A stretch of DNA of 64,000 nt from Streptomyces sp. NBC_00249 (lineage in GTDB: Bacteria > Actinomycetota > Actinomycetes > Streptomycetales > Streptomycetaceae), in NCBI RefSeq assembly GCF_026342355.1, contig NZ_JAPEMV010000002.1, forward strand, positions 1-64,000. The letters run 5' to 3'. The position numbers and the translations under genes are program-made. Shown here piece after piece: positions 58,572-64,000 of the stretch. The notes under the pieces were generated by a model. The model was not told the origin of the DNA, did no database searches, and worked only from the letters and a program-made list of their open reading frames with translations. Every line of letters begins with the position of its first letter. Position 1 is the first letter of the stretch.

Positions 58572-59906
58572 ATGACCGCTGTCCCGCAGGAGCGCCGCAT
58601 CGTCACCGCGATCCCCGGCCCCAAGTCGCAGGAGCTGCAGGCCCGTCGTCTCGGCGTGGTGGCCGGTGGCGTGGGCTCCGTGCTCCCCGTCTTCACGGCC
58701 CGCGCGGGCGGCGGCATCATCGAGGACGTCGACGGCAACCGCCTGATCGACTTCGGTTCCGGCATTGCCGTGACCTCGGTCGGCGCCTCCGCCGAGGCCG
58801 TCGTGCGCCGCGCCTCCGCGCAGCTCGCCGACTTCACGCACACCTGCTTCATGGTCACCCCCTACGAGGGCTACGTCGAGGTCTGCGAGGCCCTCGCCGA
58901 GCTGACCCCGGGCGACCACGCGAAGAAGTCGGCCCTGTTCAACTCCGGCGCCGAGGCCGTCGAGAACGCCGTCAAGATCGCCCGTTCGTACACCAAGCGC
59001 CAGGCCGTCGTCGTCTTCGACCACGGCTACCACGGCCGCACGAACCTCACGATGGCGCTGACCTCGAAGAACATGCCGTACAAGCAGGGCTTCGGGCCGT
59101 TCGCGCCCGAGGTCTACCGCGTCCCGGTCGCCTACGGCTACCGCTGGCCCACCGGCGCCGAGAACTGCGGTCCCGAGGCCGCCGCCCAGGCGATCGACCA
59201 GATCACCAAGCAGATCGGCGCCGACAACGTCGCCGCGATCATCATCGAGCCGGTCCTCGGCGAAGGCGGCTTCATCGAGCCGGCCAAGGGCTTCCTGCCG
59301 GCGATCGTGAAGTTCGCCAACGACAACGGCATCGTCTTCGTCGCCGACGAGATCCAGTCGGGCTTCTGCCGTACCGGCCAGTGGTTCGCGTGTGAGGACG
59401 AGGGCATCGTCCCGGACCTGATCACCACCGCCAAGGGCATCGCGGGCGGTCTGCCGCTCGCCGCCGTGACGGGCCGCGCCGAGATCATGGACTCCGCCCA
59501 CGCGGGTGGCCTGGGCGGCACCTACGGCGGCAACCCGGTGGCGTGCGCCGGTGCGCTCGGTTCCATCGAGACGATGAAGGAGCTCGACCTCAACGCCGCG
59601 GCGAAGAAGATCGAGTCCCTCATGAAGGCCCGCCTGACGGCCATGCAGGAGAAGTACGACATCATCGGCGACATCCGCGGCCGCGGCGCGATGATCGCGA
59701 TCGAGCTCGTCAAGGACCCGGTCTCCAAGACCCCGTTCCCGGAGGCGGCCTCCGCGCTCGCCAAGGCCTGCCACGCCGAGGGCGTGCTCGTCCTCACCTG
59801 TGGCACCTACGGCAACGTGCTCCGCTTCCTCCCGCCGATCGTCATCGGCGAGGACCTGCTGAACGAGGGCCTGGACGTCATCGAGGCCGCTTTCGCGGCC
59901 ATCTGA
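58572..59906 (+). CDS. gabT: 4-aminobutyrate aminotransferase
   Basis: PLP enzyme moving the amino group of GABA to 2-oxoglutarate. The 444-residue class III aminotransferase has the PLP-phosphate site NSGAEAVENA (124-133), the Asp in VADEIQSGF (residue 259) and the Schiff-base Lys288 in TTAKGIAGG. ATG at 58572 with AGGAG six bases upstream. Paired by context with the nearby ALDH and PucR genes for GABA catabolism. Confidence 0.95.
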   Translation: MTAVPQERRIVTAIPGPKSQELQARRLGVVAGGVGSVLPVFTARAGGGIIEDVDGNRLIDFGSGIAVTSVGASAEAVVRRASAQLADFTHTCFMVTPYEGYVEVCEALAELTPGDHAKKSALFNSGAEAVENAVKIARSYTKRQAVVVFDHGYHGRTNLTMALTSKNMPYKQGFGPFAPEVYRVPVAYGYRWPTGAENCGPEAAAQAIDQITKQIGADNVAAIIIEPVLGEGGFIEPAKGFLPAIVKFANDNGIVFVADEIQSGFCRTGQWFACEDEGIVPDLITTAKGIAGGLPLAAVTGRAEIMDSAHAGGLGGTYGGNPVACAGALGSIETMKELDLNAAAKKIESLMKARLTAMQEKYDIIGDIRGRGAMIAIELVKDPVSKTPFPEAASALAKACHAEGVLVLTCGTYGNVLRFLPPIVIGEDLLNEGLDVIEAAFAAI

Positions 59907-59930
59907 TCGAACGTCTAGAACGTCCGATCG

Positions 59931-59969
59931 CAGCGCCCGCCCGGTACCGGCGGTAACGGGCGGGCGCTG
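59931..59969 (+). terminator. Terminator downstream of gabT
   Basis: A perfect 13-bp stem (CAGCGCCCGCCCG at 59931-59943, complement 59957-59969), 25 bases past the gabT stop. Confidence 0.75.
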
Positions 59970-60048
59970 TGAAGAACGTGTGGGGGGCCGATGGCGGGAG
60001 CGCGTTCCCGCTGTCGGCCCCCCTTCCGTTGGCGTACGGTTTCTGCAG

Positions 60049-60864
60049 ATGAGTGAGACAGACCGTTCCCGGGCAACCGGGGGCGACACCGGTACCGGGC
60101 TTCCCCAGCGCCGTACTGGGCATGCGTTCGCGCACACTCCTCGCCGATCGGACGGCCGTTCGCCCCAAACCCCCCGGGGCGCACGGCAACCCGATCCGGG
60201 CGGCCGTCCCGGAACCATCCCCCCTGTTCCGGGACGGCCGGCCACTCTCCTCCTCGCGGCCGCGGTCCTCTGCCCGCTCCTCTTCGCCCTGATCACCTGG
60301 CAGGTCCTGGTGTCGGGGCCGTCGCTGTCCCCGGACCGCGCGCTGAGCCGCGCCCTCGTGCGCGCCCTCCCCGACACGGTCACCGAGCCCCTCGCGGACC
60401 TCGGCGGCGTCCTGGTCGCAGTGCCCGTCCTCGCGGCGGCGATGTTCTACGCCGCCCGGCGCGGCCGGGGGCGCGGCGCGCTGGCCGCCGGCCTGGCGAT
60501 GGCCCTGGTCCCGGCGCTGGTCGTCCCCCTGAAGGAGTGGACCGCCCGCCCGGGCCCCCTGGAGCCCTGGGCCGCCGGCTACTTCCCCTCGGGCCACACG
60601 GCCACCGCCTTCGTCGCCTACGGCTGCGCGGCCCTGCTCGTCACCTCGGCCTCGCGCACCCGTCGCAGGTGGCCGGGGGCCGCCGCCCTCGTCCTGACGG
60701 GGGCGACGGCCTTCGGGCTGGTCGTACGGGGTTTCCACTGGCCCCTGGACGTGCTGGGCAGTCTCCTGCTGTGCACACCGCTGCTGATCGCGGTCAGCCG
60801 GTCCTGCCGTAGTACCGGTCGAAGTTCCGGGAGAACTCCCAGCCGCCGAAGCGGTCCCAGTTGA
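60049..60864 (+). CDS. PAP2-family membrane phosphatase
   Basis: A 271-residue protein with five to six membrane helices after a polar N-terminus of about 60 residues. The phosphatase motifs are KEWTARPGP, PSGHTATAF and RGFHWPLDVLG, a near-complete PAP2 set (the first motif has Gly for the usual Arg). The ATG at 60049 has no Shine-Dalgarno; TACGGT lies eight bases before it, so the message may be leaderless. Its last 71 bases overlap the convergent chitinase gene. Confidence 0.83.
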   Translation: MSETDRSRATGGDTGTGLPQRRTGHAFAHTPRRSDGRSPQTPRGARQPDPGGRPGTIPPVPGRPATLLLAAAVLCPLLFALITWQVLVSGPSLSPDRALSRALVRALPDTVTEPLADLGGVLVAVPVLAAAMFYAARRGRGRGALAAGLAMALVPALVVPLKEWTARPGPLEPWAAGYFPSGHTATAFVAYGCAALLVTSASRTRRRWPGAAALVLTGATAFGLVVRGFHWPLDVLGSLLLCTPLLIAVSRSCRSTGRSSGRTPSRRSGPS

Positions 60865-62608
60865 CCGACCAGGTCATCAGGCCGCGCAGGGCGGGCCAGG
60901 TGCCGTGGGTCCGATAGGTGCCGCAGTTCGTCTTCTTCGTCAGGCAGTCCAGGGCCTTGGTCACCTCGGCCGGGGCGGTGTGGCCGTTGCCGGCGTCGGT
61001 GGTGGCCGGGAGGCCGATGGCGACCTGGTCCGGGCGCAGGGGCGGGAAGACGCGGGCGGTGTTTCCCGCGACCGGGAAGCCGGTGAGCAGCATGTCGGTC
61101 ATGGCGATGTGGAAGTCGGCGCCGCCCATGGAGTGGTACTGGCCGTCGAGGCCCATGACCGGGCCGGAGTTGTAGTCCTGGACGTGGAGCAGGGTCAGGT
61201 CCTCGCGCAGGGCGTGGATGACGGGCAGGTAGGCGCCGGCGCGCGGGTCCTGGCCACCCCAGGGGCCTGAGCCGTAGTACTGGTGGCCGAGCTGGACGAA
61301 GAAGGTCTCGGGGGCCATGGTCAGGACGAAGCCCTGGCCGTAGCGGGCCTTGAGGGTCTTCACGGCGGAGATCAGGTTGACGATGACCGGGGTGGTGGGG
61401 GCGCGGAAGTCGGTGTCGCCGGTCGCGAGGGAGAGGGAGTGGCCCTCGAAGTCGATGTCGAGGCCGTCGAGGCCGTACTCGTCGATGATCCGGCTGACGG
61501 AGGAGACGAAGGTGTCGCGGGCGGCCGTGCTCGCGAGCTGGACCTGGCCGTTCTGGCCGCCGATCGAGATCAGGACCTTCTTGCCGGCCGCCTGTCTGGC
61601 CTTGATCGCGGCCTTGAACTCGGCGGGGCTCTCCACGTTCGGGCACTCGGTGACCGGGCAGAGCTGGAAGCGGATGTCGCCGGAGGTGACGGAGGTCGGT
61701 TCGCCGAAGGCGAGGTTGACCACGTCCCATGAGGCGGGGACGTCGGCCATCCGGACGTAGCCGGAGCCGTTGGCGAAGCTGCTGTGGAGGTAGCCGACGA
61801 GGGCGTGGGCGGGCAGGCCCGGGTGGCCCGGGGTGCCGCCGCCGGAGGGGGTGGTGAGGGAGACCGGCGTGCTCCTGGGGGACTCCCCCGCCGCGTTCAC
61901 GGCGCTGACCTGGAAGGTGTAGGTGGTGGAGGCGGTGAGGCCGGTGACGGTCGCCGAGGTGGCGGCGCCGCTCTGGGGTGCGGCGCCGTCCCGGTAGAGC
62001 TTGTACGAGGTGGCGCCGGCGGTCGCCGCCCAGCTGAGGGCCGCCTCGGTGGAGGAGGTCGCGGACGCCGTCAGGCCGGTGGGGGCGGCCGGGGGCTGGG
62101 GCTGGCCGGGGCCGCCGGGGTCGGGGCCGACGAGGGTGAGGTCGTCGGTGAGGTGGGCGGGCTGCCCGTACCAGCCGTGGGTGAAGACGGTGACCGAGGT
62201 GGTGGCCGGGCCGGTGCGGAAGCTCGTGGTGAGCTGCTTCCAGGTGCCCGGGGTCTGGGTCCAGGTGGAGACGTCGGTGGTGCCGGTGCCGCTCGCGCCG
62301 AGGTAGACGTAGGCGCCCTGCACCCAGGCGGCGAGGGTGTAGGTGGAGTCGGGCTTGACGGTGACGCTCTGGGAGCAGCGGGCGTTGTCCTGGCCGGCCG
62401 GGGTGGCCCTGAGGGCGGAAGTGCCGCTGTGGACGGGGGTGCCGACGGCGGCTCCGGAGCCGCCGGAGCAGCTCCAGCCGTCGAGGCCGGTCTCGAAGCC
62501 GCCGTTGCGGACGAGGTCGGCGTCGGCTGCGGCAGCGGGGGGTCCGGCGGTGAGGAGACCGGCCAGGGCGAGGGCGCCGGCGGTGAGGAGGGACATGGCT
62601 CTGCGCAC
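60794..62608 (-). CDS. Secreted GH18 chitinase
   Basis: Extracellular endo-acting chitinase of 604 residues. A signal peptide (residues 1-28, ending AAA) is followed by a carbohydrate-binding module (about 30-160, beta-sandwich type with LVRNGGFETGLDGW), a fibronectin III domain (about 172-255) and the GH18 domain (263-600), with the catalytic DxxDxDxE at 381-388 ending in Glu388. GTG start at 62608 with GGAGG six bases upstream. The promoter carries a DasR-type operator. It is intact and should be active. Confidence 0.95.
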   Translation of the reverse strand: MRRAMSLLTAGALALAGLLTAGPPAAAADADLVRNGGFETGLDGWSCSGGSGAAVGTPVHSGTSALRATPAGQDNARCSQSVTVKPDSTYTLAAWVQGAYVYLGASGTGTTDVSTWTQTPGTWKQLTTSFRTGPATTSVTVFTHGWYGQPAHLTDDLTLVGPDPGGPGQPQPPAAPTGLTASATSSTEAALSWAATAGATSYKLYRDGAAPQSGAATSATVTGLTASTTYTFQVSAVNAAGESPRSTPVSLTTPSGGGTPGHPGLPAHALVGYLHSSFANGSGYVRMADVPASWDVVNLAFGEPTSVTSGDIRFQLCPVTECPNVESPAEFKAAIKARQAAGKKVLISIGGQNGQVQLASTAARDTFVSSVSRIIDEYGLDGLDIDFEGHSLSLATGDTDFRAPTTPVIVNLISAVKTLKARYGQGFVLTMAPETFFVQLGHQYYGSGPWGGQDPRAGAYLPVIHALREDLTLLHVQDYNSGPVMGLDGQYHSMGGADFHIAMTDMLLTGFPVAGNTARVFPPLRPDQVAIGLPATTDAGNGHTAPAEVTKALDCLTKKTNCGTYRTHGTWPALRGLMTWSVNWDRFGGWEFSRNFDRYYGRTG

Positions 62609-62670
62609 AACTGCCTCCGGAACATGGGGGGATGGAGCCAGGCCGCTGGTGAAGGAGCAGCGGCGCCCAA

Positions 62671-62697
62671 GATGGTCCAGACCAATCCCGTTGTCAA
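62671..62697 (-). promoter_or_regulatory. Chitinase promoter with a DasR-responsive (dre) site
   Basis: On the coding strand, TTGACA (62697-62692) is a perfect -35 and CATCTT (62674-62669) a plausible -10 at 17 bases. Between and over them lies ATTGGTCTGGACCAT (palindrome core TGGTCTGGACCA, plus-strand 62673-62684), one base off the TGGTCTAGACCA core of DasR sites. Chitinase promoters of Streptomyces are known to carry such repeats; repression released by chitin-derived glucosamine signals follows. Confidence 0.8.
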
Positions 62698-63161
62698 GGT
62701 GTCCGGCCCCCCGCCTCCAGCACCTGTACGGCGGCCTCGTGCATCGCGAGCTCCAGGACCGCCGGGTCCGTGAGGGTGCCCGCGCCGTCCGGGAGCACCA
62801 GCCAGCGCACCCCGCCCGTGGCCCGGCCGGGGTACGGGACCACGACCCAGCTACCGCGCCCGGCTCCCCGTACGCCCGTGCCGATCCAGCCCGACGCCGT
62901 GCCCGCGGGTACGAAGAAGCCCAGCCGGGCGTCCGCGAAGTCGGAGAGGACCGGGCCGGGTCGCTCCGTGAGCAGGCGGAGCACTTCGAGGGCGGCCCGC
63001 CCCAGCTCCCCCGGGAGGATCAGCACGTCCCAGCGCCGGCCGGCGGGCAGGAGGGCCACCCCTAGGGGGTTGCGCTCCCACGCCCACCGGCAGGCGACGG
63101 GATCCGGCGCCACCGATACCAGCCATTCCACTGCCGTCTTCCTGGCCCCCGGGAACGTCAT
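62694..63161 (-). CDS. Conserved hypothetical protein
   Basis: A 155-residue soluble protein starting MTFPGARKTAVEWL, with the ATG at 63161 and GGAGG seven bases before. I remember similar proteins at this place in other Streptomyces but not their function. It has the segment SWVVVPYPGRATGGVRWLV and an alpha/beta pattern; the N-terminal half resembles the AEP primase-polymerase-type bifunctional proteins of actinobacteria only vaguely. It ends within the chitinase promoter (62694), so its transcription could interfere with that promoter. Confidence 0.78.
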   Translation of the reverse strand: MTFPGARKTAVEWLVSVAPDPVACRWAWERNPLGVALLPAGRRWDVLILPGELGRAALEVLRLLTERPGPVLSDFADARLGFFVPAGTASGWIGTGVRGAGRGSWVVVPYPGRATGGVRWLVLPDGAGTLTDPAVLELAMHEAAVQVLEAGGRTP

Positions 63162-63312
63162 CGCCCGGCCTCCGTTCGTCTCGTGTCGGTGAAGGGTTCT
63201 CACCGGGAGAGAGCGGGGCCGGGCGGCACTATGACGCGGGTTCCGTTGCGCCATGGAGGTGAACCGGGTCACGGGACGGCGACCGGTGTGCGCCGGAGCG
63301 CGCGGCGGGGCG

Positions 63313-64000
63313 TCAGCTGTCGAAGCCGAGGCCGAGGCGGTCCAGGGTGCGCAGCCACAGGTTGCGGCGGCCTCCGTGGGCGTCGGAGCGGGCCAGCGAC
63401 CACTTGGTGAGGGTGATCCCGGTCCAGGCGAAGGGCTCCGGCGGGAACGGCATCGGCTTGGACTTCACCATCTCCAGCCGGGTGCGCTCGCTGCGCACCC
63501 CGTCGAGGAGGTCCAGCATCACGTCGGCCCCGAAGCGGGTGGCGCCGACGCCGAGCCCGGTGTAGCCGGCCGCGTAGGCGACCCTGCCGGAGTGGGCCGT
63601 GCCGAAGAAGGCGGAGAAGCGCGAGCAGGTGTCGATGGCGCCGCCCCAGGCGTGGCTGAACTTCAGCCCCTCCAGCTGCGGGAAGGCGGTGAAGAAGTGC
63701 TCCGCGAGCTTCAGGTAGGTCTCGGGGCGGTGGTCGTACTCGGAGTCGAGCTTGCCCCGGTAGGGGTAGATCGCGTCGTAGCCGCCCCACAGGATCCGGT
63801 TCTCCGGGGTGATGCGGAAGTAGTGGAACTGGTTGGCGCTGTCGCCCAGGCCCTGCCGGTTCTTCCAGCCGATCGCGGCGAGCTGCTCCTCGCTCAGCGG
63901 CTCGGTCATCAGCGCGTAGTCGTACACGGGGACCGTGAACGGGCGGATGCGCTTGACCAGCGAGGGGAAGATGTTGGTGCCCAGCGCGACCCGGCGGGCG
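63313..64000 (-). CDS. FAD-dependent oxidoreductase, C-terminal part (cut by the window end)
   Basis: Only the C-terminal 228 or so residues are seen; the start lies beyond 64000. The sequence (GTNIFPSLVKRIRPFTVPVYDYALMTEPL, then WGGYDAIYPYRGK and AYAAGYTGLGVGATRFGAD) is typical of DAO-type amine oxidoreductases, with the last motif closing the FAD domain. The substrate is unknown; amine oxidation would fit the nearby gabT/ALDH group but is a guess. Confidence 0.85.
   Translation of the reverse strand, partial: ARRVALGTNIFPSLVKRIRPFTVPVYDYALMTEPLSEEQLAAIGWKNRQGLGDSANQFHYFRITPENRILWGGYDAIYPYRGKLDSEYDHRPETYLKLAEHFFTAFPQLEGLKFSHAWGGAIDTCSRFSAFFGTAHSGRVAYAAGYTGLGVGATRFGADVMLDLLDGVRSERTRLEMVKSKPMPFPPEPFAWTGITLTKWSLARSDAHGGRRNLWLRTLDRLGLGFDS

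Overview
The window is GC-rich actinobacterial chromosome and almost certainly comes from a Streptomyces. The evidence is GTG/TTG starts, dense co-directional operons overlapping by ATGA/GTGA, and a gene order that I recall, without being able to check, as matching the S. coelicolor core region from about SCO5671 to SCO5745 in inverted order. I see no tRNA, rRNA, CRISPR array, insertion sequence, integrase or attachment site. Apart from one type VII secretion locus, the content is housekeeping.

Layout. (1) 0.2-10.5 kb: RNase J, dapA, thyX, two small membrane-protein genes, a TPR membrane protein, dapB, an M16 zinc peptidase, pnp and rpsO. This is RNA decay plus the lysine/diaminopimelate pathway. 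(2) 10.7-25.5 kb: an actinobacterial ESX (type VII) secretion locus with eccD, eccC, a bldB-type developmental gene, esxA, esxB, mycP, eccB, eccE, an unknown gene overlapping eccE, a 66-bp tandem repeat, and a repeat-rich MinD/ParA-type ATPase. (3) 25.6-38.5 kb: ribF, a 1438-residue protease-like/NTPase fusion, then (in transcription order) rimP-nusA-ylxR-infB-DUF503-rbfA-truB, the translation and transcription-factor operon. (4) 38.7-41.5 kb (plus strand): a Tat-type lipoprotein with a DUF4439 partner, a phosphotransferase-fold protein lacking its catalytic residues, and a slipin. (5) 41.6-48.9 kb: proS, two GNAT acetyltransferases, ispG, a site-2 protease and dxr (MEP isoprenoid pathway). 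(6) 49-60 kb: a hypothetical protein, an acyl-CoA dehydrogenase, an aldehyde dehydrogenase, a PucR regulator, a membrane coupling-type ATPase and gabT, which suggests GABA/amine catabolism. (7) 60-64 kb: a PAP2 phosphatase, a secreted GH18 chitinase with a DasR-type operator in its promoter, a conserved hypothetical protein, and an FAD oxidoreductase cut by the window end.

The most interesting points are the 1438-residue protein, which has a Cys at the protease nucleophile position, an Arg in its P-loop and a long Gly/Ala-rich linker; the ESX locus with bldB embedded in it and unusual repeats at DNA and protein level; the phosphotransferase-like pseudoenzyme; the chitinase operator; several short tandem repeats in gene leaders (dapB, infB); and a nested palindrome between two convergent genes. 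Many intergenic regions hold perfect hairpins, listed as terminators by position and symmetry only.
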